From Clostridiaceae bacterium (GTDB taxonomy: Bacteria > Bacillota_A > Clostridia > Acetivibrionales > Acetivibrionaceae), in the NCBI GenBank assembly GCA_012513545.1, contig JAAZCB010000228.1, forward strand, positions 1 to 13,002: a DNA stretch of 13,002 nt, in the 5' to 3' direction. The position numbers were made by a program, and so were the translations under genes. Below the pieces are notes generated by a model, which was not told the origin of the DNA, ran no database searches, and saw only the letters and a program-made list of their open reading frames with translations. Of the stretch, positions 10,301 to 13,002 are shown piece by piece (positions within the stretch are counted from its first letter, which is position 1; each line of letters opens with the position of its first letter).

Positions 10301-10907
10301 AATGGAGGGTCACGGAAGAGAAAATATACTTGAAGACATGGATATAACCAGAACTATTGGATGGTTTACGTCTTTGTATCCTGTTATACTTGACGTTTCG
10401 AGGCGTGAGGATATTGCAAGGACCATCAAGTTGGTGAAGGAAAATCTGAACTCCATACCGCATAACGGTGTAGGATATGGTATATTAAAGTATGTTACAC
10501 AGTATGAAAACAAGGAGGATATTGAGTTTTCACTAAATCCTGAGCTGGTATTCAATTATCTGGGAGAGTTTGGACAGGATTCAGGGGAAAATGATATTAT
10601 AGACATTTCAAACCTGTCAAGTGGTGACAGTGCAAGTGAGAATATGGAAATAAAGTACTCTTTGGAAATTGTGGGCGAATTGTCCGATGGAAGGTTAAAC
10701 TTCAATTTCTATTATGACAGCAGCAAATTCGATAGTTCAACAATTGAAAGAATAATAGAGGACTACAGGGCTAATCTTTTAATGATAGCCGATCACTGCC
10801 TTGAAAGGGAGGGCACGGAAATAACTCCTAGTGATCTGACAAGTAAGGGTCTTAGCATTGATGACCTTGACAATATATTCGAAATTCTTGAAGACAAGTT
10901 TAATTAG
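15..10907 (+). CDS. Tri-modular non-ribosomal peptide synthetase, C-A-T-C-A-T-C-A-T-E, internal subunit of an assembly line
   Basis: This cytoplasmic multi-enzyme selects and ATP-activates three amino acids, loads them on phosphopantetheine arms, joins them and epimerises the last. Approximate domain order by residue: C1 8-440, A1 465-967, T1 985-1050, C2 1068-1500, A2 1515-2017, T2 2033-2098, C3 2116-2548, A3 2563-3064, T3 3080-3146, E 3160-3600, docking tail 3601-3630. Carrier serines are S1016, S2065 and S3113. The C-domain HHxxxDG motifs begin at H144, H1197 and H2246. Pocket codes predict Phe, an unassigned residue and Glu. The ATG at 15 is the first possible start, because an in-frame TAG lies at 9-11; AGAGG at 1-5 can serve as ribosome binding site. 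There is no loading module and no thioesterase. The reading frame is intact over its whole length. The class is certain; the product is unknown, and the peptide must be started and finished by other proteins. Confidence 0.98.
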   Translation: MSRDTNIQKIYDLAPMQEGMLFHALLADGNDPYMEQTEIDLKGFVDPELFQNALNKLVERHDILRTVFIHDKLKKPQQIVLKTRSTVFHYEDVSHLNSSERDSAIRDYTLKDREKGFNVSKDILVRIAVFKLSKDFSKMVFSFHHIIMDGWSLGIFFKELLDIYGALRENSQIDLESACSYEEYIRWLGRQNRKDARDYWKKYLEGYENVAVFPKSFTSCKDESQNIDRFHFSIDEETVKKLEVFSNRFFVTMGAVIQSIWGLLLSRYNNTEDVVFGSVTSGRSAEVEGIERMVGLFINTVPLRLRYDSDMRFSQIVKALQEDILDSEKYGYIPLAEIQGGSTLKNGLIDHVLAYENFAVDKELDEGETDDLVFSIEEMHSDETVNYDFSIKVSPGSGLEFEIIYNKGLYDENVIMNIEKHFKKVVYVLVSGGDFDIGDFDIVTKEEQRQLLLDFNDTFIDCPDNTIHGLFEEMADRYPDKTALIFKNEHYTYSELNKKANRLAHRLIFEGVCPDDIIAIMVNRSIELVVGILAILKAGCAYLPLDPEYPARRLEYMLYDSKTKILLKDNKTVLLSLEETDNRNVPLSLKVINIDSEGAYDLIDDNPVSSVNEKNLAYMIYTSGSTGRPKGVMIEHKGMASLKYTFENMIGINSSDRIVQFASSSFDASVWEIFMGILTGASLYLVEKEIIGDYKKFQDYLNINSITVATLPPTYIANMDPSGVETLRILITAGSAANFDTVGRWNNYVTYINAYGPTESTVCATFYRVLENYEKYASVPIGKPITNTRVFIVDSKNRLMPAGIPGELCISASGLARGYFGKPELTDEKFIQNPFIEYYKAEGIEVRDLRLYRTGDLARWLPDGNIEFLGRIDHQVKIRGFRIELGEIEKQLLSVDGIKQAVVIDREDSKGDKCLCAYYVSDREMSLEDLKNCLSKDLPEYMLPSFFVRLDSIPLTVNDKVDRKALPDPVISARKETSYLAARNETEEKMVKLFEEILEVEKIGVKDNFFDLGGHSLKATVLISRVHKEFDVQVPLKEVFTRPTVEKMCSFILGSDKSDYEAIEPAEASEYYPLSAAQKRLYIVNQLEDGMDTSYNMVTALRIEGELDRQKVGEAFEKLVERHEVFRTSFHLYDGEPVQKIHDNTNFRLEYFEEDEVKAEKIVNDFVKPFDLTKAPLVRVGLIKTGADRHILIVDMHHIISDGGTMGLLVEEFMALYTGKELKPLRIQYKDYAVWQNKLFKTEKIKEQEKYWLDLFKGDIPVLSLPADFKRPTVQSFEGDIVSIETGKEVLESLKDLAKNTGTTMFMVLLASFYTVLFKYSGQEDIVVGTSASGRNHADIERIAGMFVNTLALRSFPQGDKSFQGFLEEVRDNTLKAFENQDYQFEELVERLNVPRDISRNPLFDVMFTLQNQSDKDMEIEDLNFSSLELDYKNSMFDISLDVTENEDSIFFALQFCTALFRKETMERLIKHLLNVIDQAAKNPSVQLSDINILSLEEKEEILESFNGKKTEYDFDKTVHTLFEAHAGNNPQKEALVFGHERVTYKELNENANRIARFLIGTGFKSNGLVGIMLERSPYMIQGIMGVWKAGGAYIPLDVNYPVDRKLVILGESKCSCVITMSSYVDSEFKFRFRGRIICLDIIHDRLLKEDTSNPCLPFNQEDLAYVLFTSGSTGNPKGVMIPHRGMINHILAERDELGLDSSIVFAQNANHCFDISVWQMFAALALGGTTVIYSNEHVMEVGKFTQSVIKDGVTLLEVVPSYLSVMMDYIEENGLKPESLNYLMVTGETVQLQLAERWFKLCPGIKVVNAYGPAEASDDIAQYVMDKIPEGYDTVPIGKALSNIDIYIMDKNLNLCPVGVIGEICVAGAGVGKGYINNPEKTRECFVKSPVCDKEEYSLLYRTEDIGRFLADGNIEFFGRKDYQVKIRGFRIELGEIEARISSFEKVKDAVVTDLKDDNGNKYLTAYFTSDYQVDIDELKEYLLGILPDYMVPAYFIRLDTLPLSPNGKIDRKALPKPEALYDGIPYRAPETEVEKGLVKIWEKILNAERVGVNDDFFNIGGHSLKAAVMTSMIHKEFNVQVPLKEIFKLKTIKNIANLIEGSEKQAFSVIEPAPIKPYYPLSSAQKRLFIVNRLNRESLAYNMPEVLQLDGMLEVDRFKTALNGLVKRHESLRTSFDMVDEQPVQIVHEDIELKLEFYEADNEEKVIEIIDEFIRPFDLEAVPVFRSALIRLSPSKHVFIYDMHHIISDGSSLEIFAADLADLYDGHELPELKVQYKDFAVWQNKLFESGEIEKQKQYWLEKFSGEIPQIDLPLDYKRPSLRSHEGDMIEAALPGDLTEKLRKLCQDTGTTLYIMLMACYNVLLSKYSGQEDIVIGTLTAGRSHADVQNVIGMFVNTLAMRNHPSADKTFISFLSEVRENALNAFQNQDYQFEQLVESLELVRETGRNPLFDTMFVMQNVNSPDTGESGLKFGSFDQHGFMTSRFDISIQAEEREDELVIGLVYCKKLFKKETMETMAGHFINIIDEIAESPEISLKDIKMMSPAEKREIVEEFNKDVFDIPAKTIQEFFEIQVKSCPDRTAVVLKEDKLSFSELNKKANSLARLLRHKGITRNSIAAIMVERSIDMIVGILGILKAGGAYLPIDPSYPKDRIEFMLSDSGSNLLLTNSKFGQKAGDGLTEIFLDDIESYKEDSSDIELINSPEDLCYVIYTSGTTGKPKGVLIEHRNVAYLVSGLSKIIYDRYDKPLKVALFAPYVFDASVKQIFACLLLGHTLCLVPDEIRWDVAGFVKYYRELGVEVSDGTPTLLNMLMEGDDSVRELKIRHCLIGGEALPLNTARRFFGLFREKGITITNVYGPTECCVDATYFHMDENTVENLEIIPIGKPMPNANIFILGKHNELLYKGAKGEICIGGSGVGRGYLNRDELNNEKFITVTIDEKKGPQLVYKTGDVGKWLADGTVDYCGRYDDQVKIRGHRIELGEIEKSMQKHELIRQAVVIDREGENGAKYLCAYMVAEAEIPVKDLREFLAKELPHYMIPSYFMMLDSIPLTKNGKLDKKALPEPILDLGKGTSYMAPAGEIQNILIKIWEDVLGAENIGTDHDFFELGGDSIKSIQIASRLRKHKLFMDVRDLFENPTIDGLSPYIKPLEREIFQGTVTGHTALNPIQKDFFARNLTDMHHYNQAVMLHNKKGFDENLVMKVFEKIVGHHDALRMVFMMDGDSVTQYNRGLEGKLFDIDIFDFTGENNPDNLVREEASKIQGGIDLKEGPLVKLGLFKTIDGDHLLICIHHLVVDGVSWRILLDDFILAYEQSMNNEEIEFQLKTDSFKDWCDKLQLYADSKKALEDKEYWKAMENREFGKLPCDHDNTDGRRKDLKVMTLELDEKNTGNLMKDANNAYNTQINDLLLAALGLSIGKWTGSDNVLIGMEGHGRENILEDMDITRTIGWFTSLYPVILDVSRREDIARTIKLVKENLNSIPHNGVGYGILKYVTQYENKEDIEFSLNPELVFNYLGEFGQDSGENDIIDISNLSSGDSASENMEIKYSLEIVGELSDGRLNFNFYYDSSKFDSSTIERIIEDYRANLLMIADHCLEREGTEITPSDLTSKGLSIDDLDNIFEILEDKFN
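1407..3164 (+). other. Module 1 adenylation and carrier domains, predicted phenylalanine
   Basis: A1 has the P-loop-like motif TSGSTGRPKG at 622-631, YRTGD at 852-856, KIRGFRIELGE at 877-887 and the A10 lysine K960 in an NDK variant of the usual NGK. Aligned to PheA of GrsA, the pocket residues are D667, A668, W671, T710, I731, A733, A754, V762, C763 and K960, giving DAWTIAAVCK. This differs from the GrsA phenylalanine code only by V for I at the eighth position, and no gap is needed between the first nine. The segments around SFDASVWE, TLPPTY, LITAGSA and YINAYGPTE are nearly the same as in GrsA. The stretch between A5 and A10 is about 11 residues longer than in PheA, mostly just before YRTGD. 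T1 carries LGGHSLK with S1016 as the phosphopantetheine site. Phe is the best call; another aromatic residue is possible. Confidence 0.85.
3216..4514 (+). other. Module 2 condensation domain (C2), L-L type
   Basis: The domain opens with YPLSAAQKRLYIV from residue 1072, the L-L type signature, so it joins L-Phe on T1 to the residue on T2 without prior epimerisation. MHHIISDGG gives the active site H1197-H1198 and D1202-G1203. RHEVFRTSF and the later motifs GMFVNTLALR and NQDYQFEELVE are present. It is a clear paralogue of C3, with the same VWQNKLF and KYSGQEDIV blocks. Confidence 0.88.
4557..6308 (+). other. Module 2 adenylation and carrier domains, unusual substrate pocket
   Basis: A2 has an intact TSGSTGNPKG motif at 1670-1679, KIRGFRIELGE in the A8 region and NGKIDRKALP with K2010. 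Aligned to GrsA PheA, the pocket residues are D1715, I1716, W1719, E1758, M1785, T1787, A1811, D1819, D1820 and K2010, giving DIWEMTADDK. I cannot match this with confidence to a named amino-acid code. The three extra acidic residues suggest a polar, perhaps cationic side chain, but that is inference. Two core motifs depart from consensus: A5 reads AYGPAE with alanine at 1815 where threonine is usual, and A7 reads YRTED with glutamate at 1905 where glycine is usual. About nine extra residues are needed between pocket positions 278 and 322 compared with PheA. T2 has IGGHSLK with S2065. The module is probably active but its substrate is open. Confidence 0.8.
6360..7656 (+). other. Module 3 condensation domain (C3), L-L type
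   Basis: The domain opens with YPLSSAQKRLFIV, the L-L signature, with the second tyrosine at 2121. MHHIISDGS gives H2246-H2247 and D2251-G2252. RHESLRTSF, GMFVNTLAMR and NQDYQFEQLVE are also present. It should add the residue on T3 (predicted Glu) to the L-Phe-L-X chain. Its resemblance to C2 is high over the full length, consistent with module duplication inside this gene. Confidence 0.88.
7701..9452 (+). other. Module 3 adenylation and carrier domains, predicted glutamate
   Basis: A3 has TSGTTGKPKG at 2714-2723, a YKTGD A7 motif, a KIRGHRIELGE A8 motif and NGKLDKKALP with K3057. The pocket residues are D2761, A2762, K2765, D2804, L2829, G2831, V2857, V2865, D2866 and K3057. The resulting code DAKDLGVVDK is the one I know for glutamate activation in the first module of surfactin synthetase. 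K2765 can pair with the side-chain carboxylate. T3 reads LGGDSIKS with S3113. The GGDS form is usual for carriers placed before an epimerase, whereas T1 and T2 have GGHS. Glutamate is the best call; glutamine is the main alternative, but its code usually has Q in place of the lysine. Confidence 0.85.
9492..10814 (+). other. Terminal epimerisation domain (E), predicted to give D-Glu
   Basis: The domain converts the C-alpha of the residue held on T3, so the chain leaves as a D-residue epimer mixture from which the next D-L condensation domain picks the D form. Diagnostic motifs are LNPIQKDFF near 3166-3174, HHLVVDGVSWR with H3292-H3293 and D3297-G3298, EGHGRE at 3431-3436, TIGWFTSLYPV, PHNGVGYGILKY and FNYLGEFG. 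The histidine H3293 and the glutamate E3431 correspond to the two catalytic residues known in the family. Nothing looks degenerate, so activity is expected. Confidence 0.93.
10815..10904 (+). other. C-terminal COM donor docking segment
   Basis: After the E domain the protein ends in about 30 residues starting ITPSDLTSKGLS (from 3603) and followed by an acidic amphipathic helix-like stretch, DDLDNIFEILED. Short tails of this kind, TPSD followed by L-x-x-x-x-L-D repeats, are the donor halves of communication-mediating (COM) domain pairs in NRPSs such as those for tyrocidine and surfactin. Such tails hand the chain to the N-terminus of a separate synthetase. The call rests on position and composition; the partner is not in the window. 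Confidence 0.75.
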
Positions 10908-10926
10908 TTTGGTTGAAAAGTGCAGG

Positions 10927-10934
10927 AAAGGTGG
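10927..10934 (+). promoter_or_regulatory. Ribosome binding site of the ABC transporter gene
   Basis: AAAGGTGG differs by one base from the ideal AAAGGAGG and ends 11 bases before the ATG at 10946. A second, closer purine run, GGAAG at 10937-10941, may also contribute. No promoter-like sequence is apparent in the 38-bp gap, so the gene is likely read from the NRPS transcript. Confidence 0.7.
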
Positions 10935-10945
10935 ATGGAAGATAA

Positions 10946-12814
10946 ATGGGAAAACTTAAAAAGAGACATGACACGGAAGGTTTAAAGGATATTGAGAATA
11001 AGGATAAGGATGCTTTGGAAAAAGCCTCGAAAAACAATACTGATGAAGATGCCAAAGAGGATAAGGATGAGCCGGGCAGCATTCTACCTTTCGGAGAGAT
11101 ACTAAAGAGATTTGTAATACTGGTAAAGCCTTACTGGGTATGGATTCTGATTTCACTTGTAATGTCGGTAATTGCAGCCCAGGCTGAGGTTAATCAGGCA
11201 GACTTTGTGAAGAAAATACTCAATGGTGCACTTGGCGGTCATTACAATGAAATGATTTCAAACCTTTTGAATATGGCAGGCTTTATATTGATTACAGTAG
11301 TCGGTACATTTCTGGTAAGGTACTCGTTAGGGCGTTTGGGGACCTTTGCCATGTATGACTTGAGAAAGAAGATAGTACATCATATTAAAAAAATAAGGGT
11401 TTCCGAGATGGAGAAAAATCATACCGGAGACTTAGTTTCCAGAATGACCAGCGATGCTTCCATTGTACAGGGATTTTTGCAGGAGGATATGTTTGTACTC
11501 TTTTATCAGCCGGTTTTATTTGTAGGTGCATTAATTGGACTAATTATGATAAACTGGAAGATGTTTTTATTAAGCCTTGTATTTACAGGAGCAGCTTCCA
11601 TACTAACGCTTGTGGTTATGGCACCGCTCGGTATATACTCCGGCAAGCTGCAAAAAGGAATCGGGGATATGCTTGCAGCGGCTCAGGATACAATTGGCGG
11701 TATTCAGATTATTAAGGCATTCAATCTCACAAAACCGGTAATTAAAAAAATTGAAGGCTTTGTTAATTTTGTACTTAAGATAACGCTTAAAATGGAAGTA
11801 ATGATGGGCTTTATTATGCCTTTGATGTTTGCCATTCAGCTCCTTCCGCTTGCGGCAACAGTTATGATAGGAGGATATTTGACGGTAAGAGGTGAAATAA
11901 CACTTCCTGAACTTGTTAAATACGTTTATCTTTTAAGCCTTTTTACAGATTCGGCTTCAGAGATTTCAGGCCTTTTCTCAAAACTTGCGGGAGTATCCGG
12001 CGCGGGTGGACGTATGTTTGAGATTCTTGACTACATAACAGAGCGGGAAGATGGAGGCTCTTTTGATGAAGAAACTAAGGCTCCGGTAATAGAAATAGAC
12101 AATATTACTTTTAAATATGATGAAAGTCTTGATACAACTACATTAAGGGGTATGACCTTTTCACTTTCGAAGGGCAGCGTAACAGCGCTTGTAGGAGCGA
12201 GCGGATGCGGTAAAAGTACAGTGCTGAAGCTCCTGACAGGCTTCTATGAAGCCTCGGAAGGCGAAATCAGGGTATATGGTGAGGATATTTGCAAGTGGAA
12301 TTTAAACAAGCTGCGTTCGAAGATTGCATTGGTTTCGCAGGATACATTCCTTTTCCCGGGTTCGGTTGCAGAAAATATTGCATACGGAAGGGTTGAGGCA
12401 ACTATGGGAGAGATTATAAAAGCTGCTAAAACAGCGAATATCCATGATTTTATAATGACTCTTCCGGAAGGGTATAACACCCAGGTCGGTGAACGGGGCA
12501 GCAAGCTGTCCGGAGGGCAAAAACAGAGAATTTCAATAGCAAGGGCTATTCTTAAGGATGCCCCAATCCTGCTTCTTGACGAGGCTACCTCTGCTTTGGA
12601 CACAGAGTCTGAAGCTTTGGTACAGGAAGCTCTTGAAAAATTCATGGTGGGAAGAACAGTGCTTGTCATTGCGCATCGGTTTTCGACCATTAAGAATGCC
12701 GGCAGGATTATTGTTATAGATGAGGGCAAGGTCGTAGAAAGTGGAAGCCATGACGAGCTTATGAGTATAAATGGCATGTACAGCCAGCTGTATACAAGGC
12801 AGTTTGCTTCTTAA
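10946..12814 (+). CDS. ABC transporter half-exporter (fused membrane and ATPase domains), likely peptide export or self-protection
   Basis: A type I (MsbA-like) exporter half that should work as a dimer in the cytoplasmic membrane, using ATP to move a substrate out. Its first 42 residues are very hydrophilic, 25 of them K, R, D or E. The membrane domain follows, with likely segments near 62-80, 108-128, 183-203, 205-228, 285-312 and 322-342. The ATPase domain has Walker A GASGCGKST at 417-425, Q-loop Q465, signature LSGGQ at 521-525, Walker B LLLLDE-type motif with D545 and catalytic E546, D-loop SALD at 549-552 and H-loop H577, so it appears competent. At 622 residues it is slightly long for the family because of the N-terminal extension. 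There is no C39 peptidase domain, so it is not a leader-cleaving bacteriocin exporter. The 38-bp spacing behind the NRPS gene suggests it handles the NRPS product; this is inferred from context, and the sequence does not reveal its substrate. Confidence 0.96.
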   Translation: MGKLKKRHDTEGLKDIENKDKDALEKASKNNTDEDAKEDKDEPGSILPFGEILKRFVILVKPYWVWILISLVMSVIAAQAEVNQADFVKKILNGALGGHYNEMISNLLNMAGFILITVVGTFLVRYSLGRLGTFAMYDLRKKIVHHIKKIRVSEMEKNHTGDLVSRMTSDASIVQGFLQEDMFVLFYQPVLFVGALIGLIMINWKMFLLSLVFTGAASILTLVVMAPLGIYSGKLQKGIGDMLAAAQDTIGGIQIIKAFNLTKPVIKKIEGFVNFVLKITLKMEVMMGFIMPLMFAIQLLPLAATVMIGGYLTVRGEITLPELVKYVYLLSLFTDSASEISGLFSKLAGVSGAGGRMFEILDYITEREDGGSFDEETKAPVIEIDNITFKYDESLDTTTLRGMTFSLSKGSVTALVGASGCGKSTVLKLLTGFYEASEGEIRVYGEDICKWNLNKLRSKIALVSQDTFLFPGSVAENIAYGRVEATMGEIIKAAKTANIHDFIMTLPEGYNTQVGERGSKLSGGQKQRISIARAILKDAPILLLDEATSALDTESEALVQEALEKFMVGRTVLVIAHRFSTIKNAGRIIVIDEGKVVESGSHDELMSINGMYSQLYTRQFAS

Positions 12815-12828
12815 ACTGCAATATATAA

Positions 12829-12875
12829 TTTATGGTTTATTACAGGTATTTGTTCTATCAAAACCATAAACCATA
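12829..12875. repeat. AT-rich inverted repeat with two alternative 10-bp pairings
   Basis: TTTATGGTTT (12829-12838) is perfectly complementary to AAACCATAAA (12861-12870). The shifted TATGGTTTAT (12831-12840) is perfectly complementary to ATAAACCATA (12866-12875). The right arm contains the 7-bp unit AAACCAT twice in tandem. The structure starts 14 bases after the transporter stop codon. No T-run follows on the + strand, so it does not fit a standard intrinsic terminator. It might be a weak transcript-end or stabilising hairpin, or a protein binding site. Confidence 0.5.
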
Positions 12876-12884
12876 TAAAATAAG

Positions 12885-12994
12885 ACCAGCTAATTGTTGT
12901 CAAGTGTTTTTGAGAAAAAAGTTAAAGAAAATTATTTATTAAAAAAGTGCATAACTTTAAAACCACCCAATTGAGTTGACATAAAATAGCTGGT
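12885..12994. mobile_element. Possible miniature element or solo insertion-sequence ends, bounded by 19-bp imperfect inverted repeats
   Basis: The left arm ACCAGCTAATTGTTGTCAA (12885-12903) and the reverse complement of the right arm, ACCAGCTATTTTATGTCAA (12976-12994), match at 16 of 19 positions, with the outer 8 and inner 6 bases perfect. The enclosed 72 bases are AT-rich and hold no gene. Matching stops sharply at both outer ends, as expected for terminal inverted repeats. No target-site duplication can be seen, but only 8 bases remain on the right side. An alternative is an operator or promoter region with dyad symmetry. Confidence 0.4.
12976..12981 (+). promoter_or_regulatory. Possible promoter -35 hexamer near the window end
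   Basis: TTGACA is a perfect sigma-A -35 hexamer. With 17-bp spacing, the -10 would begin at 12999 and run past the end of the window, where only TTTA is visible. The hexamer also lies inside the right arm of the inverted repeat, so it may simply be part of that element. Weak evidence. Confidence 0.2.
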
Positions 12995-13002
12995 TGAATT
13001 TA

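Noticed and set aside
10815..10907. Thioesterase or reductase release domain at the NRPS C-terminus
   Set aside because: Only about 30 residues follow the E domain, with no GxSxG or Rossmann motif; they fit a docking tail.
10935..10985. ATG at 10935 as an alternative start after the NRPS
   Set aside because: It opens a different frame that ends after 16 codons. The ATG at 10946 gives the full transporter and has well-placed purine-rich sites.
10946..11100. Peptidase-containing (C39) bacteriocin exporter
   Set aside because: The N-terminal region is a short charged stretch with no cysteine protease motifs and is far too short for that domain.
12244..12777. Antisense open reading frame of 177 codons opposite the ATPase domain
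   Set aside because: It mirrors the conserved ABC ATPase sequence and its translation shows no domain of its own; it is a shadow of the transporter gene.
12829..12880. Intrinsic terminator after the transporter
   Set aside because: The dyad has an AT-rich stem, a loop of about 22 bases and no T-run after it on either strand.

Overview
The window carries two co-directional genes on the + strand. The first is a very large non-ribosomal peptide synthetase (NRPS) gene, 15-10907, 3630 residues. The second is an ABC exporter gene, 10946-12814, 622 residues, starting 38 bp after it. A 188-bp AT-rich tail without a recognisable gene closes the window. AT-rich codon use, frequent AGG/AGA arginine codons, purine-rich ribosome binding sites and the style of the NRPS modules point to a low-GC Firmicute, most likely a clostridium. 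The genus cannot be fixed from the sequence alone.

The NRPS has three complete elongation modules and an epimerase: C-A-T / C-A-T / C-A-T-E. The first C domain has the D-L type opening motif, so it expects a donor peptide ending in a D-residue. The other two C domains are of the L-L type. The substrate pocket of A1 reads DAWTIAAVCK (phenylalanine-like, close to gramicidin S/tyrocidine PheA). That of A2 reads DIWEMTADDK, for which I have no confident assignment. That of A3 reads DAKDLGVVDK (the glutamate code known from surfactin synthetase). With the terminal E domain, the protein should build ...(D-residue)-L-Phe-L-X-D-Glu-... while the chain stays tethered. There is no loading module and no thioesterase, and both ends look like COM docking segments. 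This is therefore a middle subunit of a multi-protein assembly line. An upstream partner ending in E and a downstream partner starting with a D-L condensation domain must lie outside the window.

The gene after the NRPS is not the next synthetase but a type I half-transporter (six membrane segments plus one ATPase domain). It is probably translated from the same mRNA and likely exports the peptide or protects the producer. After it lie two inverted-repeat structures: a 10-bp dyad with alternative pairings at 12829-12875, and a 110-bp segment bounded by 19-bp imperfect inverted repeats at 12885-12994. The second resembles a miniature transposable element or a solo insertion-sequence end and may mark the boundary of the operon.

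The points most worth following up are the A2 domain, which combines an unusual pocket with departures from two core motifs, and the missing downstream partner of a donor-ended synthetase.
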